Below are positions 6,682 through 15,371 of a DNA stretch of 64,000 nt, one piece after another. The DNA comes from Verrucomicrobiia bacterium (lineage in GTDB: Bacteria; Verrucomicrobiota; Verrucomicrobiia; Verrucomicrobiales; DEV007), in the NCBI GenBank assembly GCA_020439995.1, contig JAGROY010000060.1, forward strand, positions 1 to 64,000. The letters are read 5' to 3'. The position numbers and the translations under genes are program-made. A model generated the notes under the pieces. The model had not been told where the DNA came from, made no database searches, and saw only the letters and a list, made by a program, of their open reading frames with translations. How positions within the stretch are numbered: position 1 is the first letter of the stretch; each line of letters begins with the position of its first letter.

Positions 6682-9249
6682 ATGAACGAATACTATGTGC
6701 AAAAGGATGGCGACCGGCGTGGCCCGTACACCCGGGCAGATTTGCGTGAAGAGCTGACCTCTGGAAATTTCGCCAGCACAGACCTTGTCGAATCACGGGA
6801 CGGCCTGGCTGCAGGCGCTCCCCCTCAATTCGTTTCCCTGGCACAGCTGCTCAACAGTCCCCCGCCCCTCCCAGCAGGCAAGGCCACGACCGCTCCGACA
6901 TTGCTGGAGCGGCAGCTGGCTGCGAAGTCCCACCAACCACTCCGCAAGCCCCCTTCTAACAAACCACTATGGATTGGCGTCTCTGCTGGCCTCGTGCTGA
7001 TGTTCGCAGGCGCGGCATTTTTGTTCTACATCGGAAAGTCGGCTTTGCAGCTTTTCGAAAACTATGCAGGAATCGACGATGTGCCCGAGCAGTCTGAACT
7101 GCCCCTGCTGGCAGAGCGCACGGGGCACATCACAGAGTGGACGGAGAGTTCCTTCGAAGCGGCGGGAGATGCTCCAGATCCGCCAGCAGACGTCTTTCAA
7201 AAAGTGAACTATCCGTCGTCCGTAGGCGACCTCGTGGCATATGTCAGCCCCGATCCTGGCGATGGCGGGAAACACCCGGCGATGGTCTGGGCACATGGTG
7301 GATTCGGCGGCATTGGCGCTGATTTCTGGCAGCCGGCCAGTCGCAAAAACGACCAGTCAGCACGGGCATTTCGCGAGGCGGGCATTGTGCTGATGTGCCC
7401 ATCGTGGCGCGGGGAAAACAGCAATCCCGGTCGATTCGAGCTATTCTACGGCGAAGTCGACGACTTGCTGGCAGCGGTCGAGTATGTGAAATCGCTGCCG
7501 TATGTAGACCCGGAGCGCGTTTACATTGGCGGCCACAGCACGGGCGGGACTCTGGCATTGCTGGCTGCGGTCGCGCAGGCGGACTGCCGCGCGGTTTTCT
7601 CCTTTGGCGGAGCACCCAATATGAACAGCGTGATGGAAAACGGCGAAGGCTATGGCAACACGCCTTATGCAATCGACAGCACGCGCGATCACGATTTGCG
7701 CAACCCCATCCGCTACACCAGGCACATTCAGCGGCCGACGTTTTACTTCGAAGGAACCGATTCCTGGTACACGTACGACGCGTGGGATATGGAGGTAATT
7801 GCCAGGGAACATGGCGTCCCGTTTGAGCAGTTCGAATTGCCTGGTGACCACTTCGATATCCTCGCACCGACTACGTCTCTCGTGGCAACGAAGATCGTCG
7901 CCGACACGGATCCTGGCACGTGCAAAATCACTTTCACTCTTGATGAACTCGAATTGATCGGGAAAGCAATACAGGAAACCCCGCTGGTCGGCACCCTGAA
8001 CGCGTGGCTGCAGAACGGCGGCGATTTGTCCGAAGCCCTGGCGAATCTGGAAGACGACGCGGTGGTGGCCTCAGTAGAGGATGCAGGCGCGCTGACCAGT
8101 GCCCTCCGCAAGAGCACTAACGACGGAAACGCTGCCGATGTTGCAGCGCTTGCCGGGCTTATGGATGAATGTGAGAGCGAATCAGCAAAAGCTACATTTG
8201 AAAAAGGGAGCGCCCCCATGCTACGGGATTGGATCCGACGGCAGACCGCAAATCCCTTCACCACTGAGGAATCGGTGACGGCGACTTTGACCACACTGGC
8301 CTCACTGGCAGCCAACGGAGCTGAACCAGATGGCGCGCTCATCGCGGAGATCGAGGCCACCGGATTCGCACGTGGAAATGATGCCTGGTCGAGCGTTTTG
8401 TGGAATTTAGAAACGGAGTCGCCAGCTTTCGCCACAATGATGACGCGCTTCCTGCGTGTCCTGCCGGACGCCAGCCTTTGTGAACAGGTCATGCGGATTG
8501 CCAACAGCGCCTTGCTGAATGGCGAGTGGACCGGCACGCATCCATTTGATACCCCGGCAGGAAGGGCCAGACTGCAGGAATGGCTGCAGCCGCAGGAGGA
8601 ACCTGGCGCTGCCAGCAGAGCGTTCGCGAGTGCCGTGGCGCTGGCGTTCATCAGCAACACTACGCGGGAGGGGCTGGTGCCACTGGGCCTGGCTTACCCG
8701 GACGTCGATGTGCAATTGGAAGCTGCATGGGCGGATGTAAAAACGAACGGACCGCTGGGACTCCCACGCTTGCAGGAGGCGTGCCTGAACCTTGAATATG
8801 CCGCCACTGCGAGAGCGTATCTCGAAGAGCTGGATCGTGGCGATGCTGTTCCAGGTGAAGCGCGTGAGCCAGAATTCGCCGCCACTGCCGACATCATTGA
8901 CTGGCTGAAGCATCCCAACGAACTGGGGAGTCCACCGGAGTCGCTCAAGGTCTATGACACGCGCACGATTTTCTGGCCGCCTGCAGACGAGCGCATCACC
9001 GTGTGGCTGTTCGAGTTCACCTACAGATTCGATGATACCGAACCCTTCAAGACTGGCTATGCAATGGCTGGCTCCACCAAGTGGTCATTCTTCGATGAAT
9101 ATCATGAGCCACCCGCCGCCAAAGACCTCTATGTGAAGCACTGCGCCTGGGAGTTGACTCAGAACTCGGAATACCAGGATGATGAGCCTGAGAAGTTCTC
9201 AGAAGAGGACGCTAACAAGCTGCTAAGCGAAAAGAATCCCGACTGGTGA
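6682..9249 (+). CDS. GYF_2 domain - transmembrane - serine hydrolase fusion protein
   Basis: This 855-residue protein has three clear parts. Residues 1-50 (MNEYYVQKDGDRRGPYTRAD...) match the GYF_2 domain. A Pro-rich linker and a single transmembrane helix near residues 95-118 follow. Then comes an alpha/beta hydrolase of the dienelactone-hydrolase/S9 type with nucleophile Ser286 in GGHSTGG, probable Asp360 (EGTDSW) and His390 (GDHFD). The last ~450 residues are helical and unassigned, ending in an acidic tail. The GYF domain should be cytoplasmic and the hydrolase periplasmic. I start at the ATG at 6682 because it begins the GYF domain; the open frame extends 26 codons upstream without similarity. 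It is probably a peptidase or esterase of unknown substrate. Confidence 0.85.
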   Translation: MNEYYVQKDGDRRGPYTRADLREELTSGNFASTDLVESRDGLAAGAPPQFVSLAQLLNSPPPLPAGKATTAPTLLERQLAAKSHQPLRKPPSNKPLWIGVSAGLVLMFAGAAFLFYIGKSALQLFENYAGIDDVPEQSELPLLAERTGHITEWTESSFEAAGDAPDPPADVFQKVNYPSSVGDLVAYVSPDPGDGGKHPAMVWAHGGFGGIGADFWQPASRKNDQSARAFREAGIVLMCPSWRGENSNPGRFELFYGEVDDLLAAVEYVKSLPYVDPERVYIGGHSTGGTLALLAAVAQADCRAVFSFGGAPNMNSVMENGEGYGNTPYAIDSTRDHDLRNPIRYTRHIQRPTFYFEGTDSWYTYDAWDMEVIAREHGVPFEQFELPGDHFDILAPTTSLVATKIVADTDPGTCKITFTLDELELIGKAIQETPLVGTLNAWLQNGGDLSEALANLEDDAVVASVEDAGALTSALRKSTNDGNAADVAALAGLMDECESESAKATFEKGSAPMLRDWIRRQTANPFTTEESVTATLTTLASLAANGAEPDGALIAEIEATGFARGNDAWSSVLWNLETESPAFATMMTRFLRVLPDASLCEQVMRIANSALLNGEWTGTHPFDTPAGRARLQEWLQPQEEPGAASRAFASAVALAFISNTTREGLVPLGLAYPDVDVQLEAAWADVKTNGPLGLPRLQEACLNLEYAATARAYLEELDRGDAVPGEAREPEFAATADIIDWLKHPNELGSPPESLKVYDTRTIFWPPADERITVWLFEFTYRFDDTEPFKTGYAMAGSTKWSFFDEYHEPPAAKDLYVKHCAWELTQNSEYQDDEPEKFSEEDANKLLSEKNPDW

Positions 9250-9253
9250 ATCA

Positions 9254-10927
9254 TCACTTTTTCGACAGCGTCAGCCACAAATCTGGCGTCGCGTTGACGA
9301 GTAATTCGCCCGCATCCGCGTTCGTCCCTTTGATCGGATGCTCAATCGTGGTGAAGGGCTGCTCACTGCCAGACTCGCGAAATCGAAGCTGAAATGGCAG
9401 ACAGTCCGGTTCCGCATTTTCCTCGGTTGATTCAATCGTCAACTTCCATTCGCCTTTGGCATCAGCCGGGATTTCGGTCGGCGAAATGTGAATACCTTCC
9501 GGCAAACCTTCCGCTGCGAGCGTCAATGCGCTGGCGTATCCGTGATGCCGGGTGATGGTCAGGGCCAGCTCAGCTTTCTCTCCCGGCTTGAGGACAATTA
9601 CGTCAGTCGCCGCAGTGATGTTCACTTCAGGCTTCGCTACACGGCTATCCAGTCGATAAAAAAGCTCTGCGCCGCTCTGCTTGCGAAAGCGTGACCGCAC
9701 GGTCACCGCGAACTCCCCGTCGGCCGGTGCCTTCCAGACAAGTTCGGGATCAAAGCGGTGCGCCACATCGTCATTGCTGGCGAGTTCCTTACCAGCACCA
9801 TCTTCAATCGCGACCACGGGATCCAACGCCGAACCGACTGCGGCAGCTTCCACCTTAAACACGTAGGCAACATCTTTTGTCGCTTTGATAGGGTAGCGGT
9901 CGACTTCGCCAGCCACACCGATCCGGCCCGTCACTCCACTCGGGATCACCAGGGACTCGACTGGCTCTTCATATTCCCCCACATCGCTGATAAGGATGGC
10001 GACAGGCACCGGGCACTTCGGCACATCGACAGGCATCACATCGCTAGCCCAAGTGGCTGGCACCGTCAGCTCGTGGGCGATCGAAGTTTCATCCGTGAGC
10101 TGAACTTGAATGGTGCGGGTCGATCCGCGTTCGACCGCCAGTGGCAATGTGTGCGTGACCAGTGGCACGCCTTTTGACAAAGTCAGCCGGTATCGCGTCG
10201 CAGCGCTTCCGGTGAACCGCACATCCGCCCTGGGAGGATAAGCGAATCCAGCAAGCTCTAACACATATCTGCCCGCCACGGGAGCAGTGAACACCAGCCG
10301 TGGATCGAGTAGGCTGCCTGGAGCATCGTGATTGAACGCCATCCGGTATCCCTTAGGGCCGCGCACGTGCAGCAGTGAATCCACCGGAGAGTCCAGCACA
10401 TAGGCCGCGACATCGGCCACCAGGGCCTGCCCCTCGCCCAGCTCGACAGCAAAGCAGTCGACGTCCTCATTCTTCTCCAGCTGCCCATTGATCACCCGCA
10501 CCGCGGGCTCGCCGCTAATCTCCTGCGCATCCTGGAAGGTACCATTCGGCTCCACCTCCAGCTCTTCGGGCAAGCTGCCAACCACAAAGATGCACGGTGC
10601 CGACACACCTTCCTCCGAATAAAGGCGCACCAGATAAGCCCCAGGCACACACTCGGCTGCGACGCTTACTGTCAATTCACCCTTCTTCTTTTCGTCCGCA
10701 CTCGGCACAAACCGCAGCCAGCCATCGGCGGCATTCGTCCAGACTTTCACTGGCCACTGGTCAAATTTTCCGCCCACAGTGATCACAACATTCTCCGCAC
10801 CCTGACGCACACCTGCGGGGAATAGATAGTCCAAAGGCGGTGCCGCTGCATGCGACGCAACGGGAACCAGCGCGGCGCAACTGAGTAGCAGCGAAAATAC
10901 TTGGCGTGAAGCAACAAAAGGGAACAC
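9254..10927 (-). CDS. Secreted PPC-domain (pre-peptidase C-terminal) protein
   Basis: This is a 557-residue exported protein starting at a GTG. The signal peptide is followed by an Ala-rich cleavage region (SHAAAPP). The first ~110 residues form an Ig-like domain (LFPAGVRQGAENVVITVGG) often seen at the start of planctomycete and verrucomicrobial PPC proteins. Two PPC-type beta-sandwich regions follow. One is near residues 125-240 (NGTFQDAQEISG, then VDCFAVELGEGQ). The other is near residues 330-430 (GEVDRYPIKATKDVAYVF). No catalytic domain is present, so a binding or structural role outside the cell is likely. The gene ends 4 bp from the convergent hydrolase gene and is divergent from the pseudouridine synthase gene. 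Confidence 0.85.
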   Translation of the reverse strand: MFPFVASRQVFSLLLSCAALVPVASHAAAPPLDYLFPAGVRQGAENVVITVGGKFDQWPVKVWTNAADGWLRFVPSADEKKKGELTVSVAAECVPGAYLVRLYSEEGVSAPCIFVVGSLPEELEVEPNGTFQDAQEISGEPAVRVINGQLEKNEDVDCFAVELGEGQALVADVAAYVLDSPVDSLLHVRGPKGYRMAFNHDAPGSLLDPRLVFTAPVAGRYVLELAGFAYPPRADVRFTGSAATRYRLTLSKGVPLVTHTLPLAVERGSTRTIQVQLTDETSIAHELTVPATWASDVMPVDVPKCPVPVAILISDVGEYEEPVESLVIPSGVTGRIGVAGEVDRYPIKATKDVAYVFKVEAAAVGSALDPVVAIEDGAGKELASNDDVAHRFDPELVWKAPADGEFAVTVRSRFRKQSGAELFYRLDSRVAKPEVNITAATDVIVLKPGEKAELALTITRHHGYASALTLAAEGLPEGIHISPTEIPADAKGEWKLTIESTEENAEPDCLPFQLRFRESGSEQPFTTIEHPIKGTNADAGELLVNATPDLWLTLSKK

Positions 10928-11016
10928 CCGGGAATCCTAGCGACCGCAGCCTGAGGCATCGATCAAAAACAATCGGGCGGCTTTCCATCTTCCAGGAACG
11001 GCGGTATGGGCTCTGG

Positions 11017-11688
11017 ATGCCCGACACTTCGCTCCCGCCCCTTGCAATTCTATTTCGCGACGAGTGGATCGTGGCGATCGACAAGCCTGCTGGCCAGCTG
11101 GTGCATCCCGCCGAAGAGCCAGCCGAGGGCGACCTTGTCACCATGAAGATTCTGCGCGACCAGATCGGCGAACGAGTTCACTTGATCCACCGGCTCGACC
11201 GTCCCACATCAGGCGTGATGGTTTTTGCGATCGATAGTGAAGTTGCGCGGAAATTGCACCAGGCATTCGAGGCGCAGGACGTTCAGAAGATTTACTGGGC
11301 GGTGATCGATGGCCACCCCACCAGTGATGACTGGAGATGCGCGGAGCCCATTCGCAAAAGTGAAACTGCCCCCGAGAGATCCGCTGAGACGGAATTTCGC
11401 GTGATCGATCGTCTCCCGCAAAGCCTCGCCCTGGTGGAAGCGCGACCGAGAACGGGTAGGTTTCACCAGATCCGTCGGCACCTCCTCCACGCCGGGCACC
11501 CCATCGTCGGCGACTATCGCTACATGGGAAACGCGCGCTGCGATGAGCTGGGATCGCTGCTCGGCACTGGCTCGCGCATGTTGCTTCAAGCAAAGAGTCT
11601 ACAATTCCAACATCCGACCACAGGCAGCCCCCTCCATATCGAAGCCCCTACCGATCCGCTCATTGTGAGAATAAGGAATCAGTGTTGA
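11017..11688 (+). CDS. truC: TruC-like RluA-family pseudouridine synthase
   Basis: This enzyme (223 residues) isomerises uridine to pseudouridine in RNA. The catalytic Asp lies in HRLDRPTSGV. The family elements LFRDEWIVAIDKPAGQLVH, RDQIGERV and TGRFHQIRRHLLHAGHPI are all present. The overall pattern resembles E. coli TruC, which modifies U65 of tRNA, better than RluD or RluC, because there is no S4 domain. The ATG at 11017 is preferred; an open frame continues 37 codons upstream but has no family similarity and overlaps the divergent PPC gene. TruC specificity is an inference from similarity. Confidence 0.85.
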   Translation: MPDTSLPPLAILFRDEWIVAIDKPAGQLVHPAEEPAEGDLVTMKILRDQIGERVHLIHRLDRPTSGVMVFAIDSEVARKLHQAFEAQDVQKIYWAVIDGHPTSDDWRCAEPIRKSETAPERSAETEFRVIDRLPQSLALVEARPRTGRFHQIRRHLLHAGHPIVGDYRYMGNARCDELGSLLGTGSRMLLQAKSLQFQHPTTGSPLHIEAPTDPLIVRIRNQC

Positions 11689-11758
11689 AAATGTTGCAAG
11701 GTCGTGGGCGGCGCTGCGTTGTAATTGGATTTCCTGTTATTTATGGTTCAGTAGGAAC

Positions 11759-13723
11759 ATGCGACGTCTCCTACTTCTTCTGGTCACAGTATGCCTACTA
11801 TCAACACACCCTCGGGTGTCTGGAGAGGAGCCAGGAGTTCAGACCACCGTTCAGCCTCCCGAAAGCATCGTCATCGATGGTGTTCCGGCGATCGATCCAG
11901 CATTGGTCGACACGGTGGCACGCTACCAGCAGGGACGGTCTGCATCATTTGCAAGCTGGCACCCAACCGAACTGCAAATGCTGATCAGCACGCGGTTTGC
12001 GAGCACTTCTCAAATCCACCTTGTAGCAAATCCCGGCGGCGCGCGCCGGCAACTGACCTTTGGCAATGAACCAGCGCTAGGCGGCAATTTCCGTCCAGGC
12101 GTGGGTGACTACTTCACCTATGCCGCTGATACGGGGGGCAACGAGAACTACCAGATCTTTCTCTACGAAATCGCCTCTGGGAATACCATCCGCATCACCG
12201 ATGGCAAGTCGCGCAATGGCGGCGGCAAGTGGTCACACGATGGCACTCAGATCGTGTACTATTCCAACGGCAGAAATGGCACCACCAACGATTTTTACAT
12301 TGTCGACCTGGAAAACCTGGGAGCACCGAAAAAGGTCTTCGAAGCGCCAAGCGTGGGATGGTATCTGGACGACTGGTCACGCGATGGCAGCAAGCTGTTG
12401 CTTACGGAATACATATCAGTCAACGAGTCTCGCCTTCATTTGCTCGATGTCGCCTCGGGCGCGATCGCCCAGTTGCTGCCTGCCGAAGGTGAAGGCCGCG
12501 GAGCGTTCCGGCCTGCCATTTTTGGTCTCGACGGCACGACCGTTATCGTCGGCTCCAATCAGTCATCGGAATTCAGGCAATTGCATGAGGTCGACGTAAG
12601 TACCGGCGAGAGCAAGCCCCTCACTCCAGATATCCCTTGGGACATTGATGATGTTCAGCTATCGCCCGATGGCTCGAAGCTCGCCTTTGTTGCAAATGAA
12701 AACGGAGCTGGCGTGCTGCATTTGATAACCACTGCCGGTCAACAGGCACTGCCCATCCCGAAGTTACCGGTCGGATCCGTCAGCGGAGTCGATTGGCATT
12801 CCAACGGCAAAGAGATCGCTTTCAACCTCAACGGCTCAAGCAGTCCCTCCGACGTTTACTCAGTGAACATCGCAATCAATACCGTCGCACGCTGGACTCA
12901 AAGTGAAACCGGCCCGGTGAATGCAGAACGGTTCGTCGAACCCGAAATCATCACCATGAAAAGCTTCGACGATCTGGAGATTTCCGCAATCGTCTACCGT
13001 CCGGATGCGACGCGGTTCCCTGGCCCGCGGCCGGTAGTCATCAGTATTCATGGCGGCCCGGAAGGCCAGTCTCGCCCCGGGTTCATGGGAACTTACAACT
13101 ACTTCCTTGAAGAACTCGGCATCGCAATCGTGCTCCCCAACGTCCGCGGCTCAGCTGGTTTTGGAAAATCTTTCCTCGATCTTGACAACGGATTCAAACG
13201 CGAAGATTCCGTCAAAGACATCGGTACCGTTCTCGACCGGATCGCCACCGATCCCGCGTTGGACGCCGAGCGAGTGGCCGTGCGTGGTGGAAGCTACGGC
13301 GGGTACATGTCACTCGCCTGCATGGTTCACTACAGCGACCGACTCAAATGCGGGATCGATGTCGTTGGCATCTCAAACTTTGTCACCTTCCTGACCAATA
13401 CCGAAGACTACCGCCGCGATCTGCGCCGGGTGGAATACGGAGACGAACGCAACCCGGAGATGAACGCATTCCTGCAGAAGATCTCTCCAGCCAATCAGGT
13501 CGAAAAAATCCGCAAGCCACTCCTCATCGTCCAGGGCCTCAACGACCCACGCGTGCCGGAGACCGAATCCAGCCAGATGGTGAAAGCAATCCGCGAGAAA
13601 GGCGGCAACTCCGTCTGGTACCTGTTAGCAAATAACGAAGGCCACGGCTTCAGAAAGAAAGAAAACCGCGACTACGAACTGATGGTAACCGTACAATTTC
13701 TTAAGATGTTTCTGCTTCAGTGA
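11759..13723 (+). CDS. Exported S9-family (prolyl oligopeptidase-type) serine peptidase
   Basis: This 654-residue protein has an N-terminal signal peptide (RRLLLLLVTVCLLS). It carries a PD40/WD40-like beta-propeller across about residues 50-380 (repeats such as GKWSHDGTQIVYYSNG and VQLSPDGSKLAFVAN) and a C-terminal alpha/beta hydrolase domain. The triad is Ser512 in RGGSYGGY, Asp596 in GLNDPRVP and His629 in NEGHGF, the arrangement of acylaminoacyl-peptidase/DPP-type enzymes. The propeller normally restricts access to short peptides. It is expected in the periplasm. A short AGGA precedes the ATG by 2 nt. Flanking genes are not obviously linked in function. Confidence 0.93.
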   Translation: MRRLLLLLVTVCLLSTHPRVSGEEPGVQTTVQPPESIVIDGVPAIDPALVDTVARYQQGRSASFASWHPTELQMLISTRFASTSQIHLVANPGGARRQLTFGNEPALGGNFRPGVGDYFTYAADTGGNENYQIFLYEIASGNTIRITDGKSRNGGGKWSHDGTQIVYYSNGRNGTTNDFYIVDLENLGAPKKVFEAPSVGWYLDDWSRDGSKLLLTEYISVNESRLHLLDVASGAIAQLLPAEGEGRGAFRPAIFGLDGTTVIVGSNQSSEFRQLHEVDVSTGESKPLTPDIPWDIDDVQLSPDGSKLAFVANENGAGVLHLITTAGQQALPIPKLPVGSVSGVDWHSNGKEIAFNLNGSSSPSDVYSVNIAINTVARWTQSETGPVNAERFVEPEIITMKSFDDLEISAIVYRPDATRFPGPRPVVISIHGGPEGQSRPGFMGTYNYFLEELGIAIVLPNVRGSAGFGKSFLDLDNGFKREDSVKDIGTVLDRIATDPALDAERVAVRGGSYGGYMSLACMVHYSDRLKCGIDVVGISNFVTFLTNTEDYRRDLRRVEYGDERNPEMNAFLQKISPANQVEKIRKPLLIVQGLNDPRVPETESSQMVKAIREKGGNSVWYLLANNEGHGFRKKENRDYELMVTVQFLKMFLLQ

Positions 13724-13838
13724 ACCGAAATTCCGTCACCAAGGCCCCTCATTCTTGCAACAATTCTCATTTGTGGTAATCGCCTTATCAAAAGGACTTG
13801 TTGACTGTTAGGTAGAGAGTAGCGGTAAGTTGAGGCAT

Positions 13839-14855
13839 ATGAAACGTGCACTTATCACCGGAATTACCGGGCAAGATGGATCTTATCTCGCTGAGCTCCT
13901 TCTCCAGAAGGGGTACGAGGTTCACGGGATCATCCGTCGCGCATCCTCTTTTAACACGGGGCGGATTGATCATCTGTACACAGACCCTCACTTTGACAAC
14001 ACCCGCCTTTTCCTTCACTACGGCGATTTGACGGACTCTGTAGCCTTGGTAAAACTGCTCTACGAACTGAAGCCTGCGGAGATTTACAACCTTGGCGCTC
14101 AGAGTCACGTGCGTGTCTCATTCGATATTCCAGAGTCGACGGGAGACATCGTTGGACTCGGAGCCTTGCGCATTCTTGAGGCAGTGCGCGAAGCGGGACT
14201 TGTCGACAAAGTCCGTTTCTACCAGGCCTCATCGTCGGAGATGTATGGGGAAGTCAGGGAGGTTCCGCAGTCGGAGACTACGCCTTTCTGGCCACGTTCA
14301 CCCTATGCTTGCGCAAAGGTCTATGCCCACTGGCTAACCGTTAATTATCGCGAATCCTACGGGCTCCATGCCAGCAACGGAATTCTGTTCAACCATGAAT
14401 CTCCCCGCCGCGGGGAGACTTTCGTGACCCGGAAGATCACCCGGGCAGCAACGCGGATCAAACTGGGACTGCAAGAGAAGCTCTACCTGGGCAACCTTGA
14501 TGCAAAACGCGACTGGGGATATGCCAAGGAATATGTCGAAGCGATGTGGTTGATTCTACAACAGGAACGACCGGACGACTTTGTTATCGCCACGGGCGAG
14601 ACGCACTCCGTTAAGGAATTCTGCGAAGCAACTTTTGCCGCGCTTAATCTGGACTGGGAGAAATACGTGGTCTACGACAAACGCTACGAACGCCCAGCCG
14701 AGGTCGATCTGCTGGTTGGCGATTCAACCAAGGCCAAACGGTTACTCAACTGGGAACCCAAGGTGAAATTCCCCGATCTGGTGAAGATAATGGTAGACGC
14801 TGACTTGGCGCTCGCAGAACGCGAGAAAGCGATGCGGGTGGCGGGGATCGTTTGA
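13839..14855 (+). CDS. gmd: GDP-mannose 4,6-dehydratase
   Basis: This short-chain dehydrogenase/reductase-fold enzyme (338 residues) converts GDP-mannose to GDP-4-keto-6-deoxymannose, the first step to GDP-fucose, GDP-rhamnose and related sugars for surface polysaccharides. It has the NADP-binding [21 protein letters not shown] carrying the catalytic Ser/Glu, Tyr156-x3-Lys160 in SPYACAKVY, and [19 protein letters not shown] typical of GMD. The ATG at 13839 is chosen over an in-frame TTG three codons earlier. No GDP-fucose synthase is adjacent. aroQ starts 48 bp downstream. Confidence 0.96.
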   Translation: MKRALITGITGQDGSYLAELLLQKGYEVHGIIRRASSFNTGRIDHLYTDPHFDNTRLFLHYGDLTDSVALVKLLYELKPAEIYNLGAQSHVRVSFDIPESTGDIVGLGALRILEAVREAGLVDKVRFYQASSSEMYGEVREVPQSETTPFWPRSPYACAKVYAHWLTVNYRESYGLHASNGILFNHESPRRGETFVTRKITRAATRIKLGLQEKLYLGNLDAKRDWGYAKEYVEAMWLILQQERPDDFVIATGETHSVKEFCEATFAALNLDWEKYVVYDKRYERPAEVDLLVGDSTKAKRLLNWEPKVKFPDLVKIMVDADLALAEREKAMRVAGIV

Positions 14856-14902
14856 TCCGGTCATTGACTCTCGAACGGAAAATCCACTCTTTCATTACAA
14901 CA

Positions 14903-15337
14903 ATGCGCATCCACATCATCAACGGACCCAACTTGAATCTTCTCGGAAAACGGGAACCGGAAATCTATGGAACTCAGACGTTTGAAGACTACTTTTCCAC
15001 TCTGGTTCCAGCGTTTCCTGATCATAGCCTGACGTACCTGCAGTCGAATCACGAGGGTGCGCTGATCGACGCGCTCCACGCTATTGGCTTTGATAAGGAC
15101 ACAGCAGTGGTGATCAATCCTGGAGGCTACACGCACACATCCATCGCTCTGGCCGATGCGGTCGGAGGCATCGAGATTCCTGTGGTGGAAGTGCACATTT
15201 CGAATGTGATGGAGCGCGAACCCTTCCGCCACATCTCTTACCTGCGTGGCAACTGTGCACACAGCATCATTGGCAAGGGATTGGACGGCTACAGGGAAGC
15301 TGTCGAGTGGTTGATTGCAGGGATTTCCCGCGCCTGA
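14903..15337 (+). CDS. aroQ: Type II 3-dehydroquinate dehydratase
   Basis: This dodecameric dehydroquinase (144 residues) carries out the third step of the shikimate pathway, 3-dehydroquinate to 3-dehydroshikimate. The start motif IINGPNLNLLGKREPEIYG contains the catalytic Tyr22. NPGGYTHTSIAL and the catalytic His98 in EVHISN follow. Length and motifs fit the family throughout. The ATG at 14903 begins the conserved MRIHIINGPN. The gene lies 48 bp after gmd on the same strand and may share its transcript. It ends 35 bp from the convergent peroxidase gene. Confidence 0.96.
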   Translation: MRIHIINGPNLNLLGKREPEIYGTQTFEDYFSTLVPAFPDHSLTYLQSNHEGALIDALHAIGFDKDTAVVINPGGYTHTSIALADAVGGIEIPVVEVHISNVMEREPFRHISYLRGNCAHSIIGKGLDGYREAVEWLIAGISRA

Positions 15338-15371
15338 CAACAGCTGCTTCTCCAGTTGTGTTCCTGGCGAT

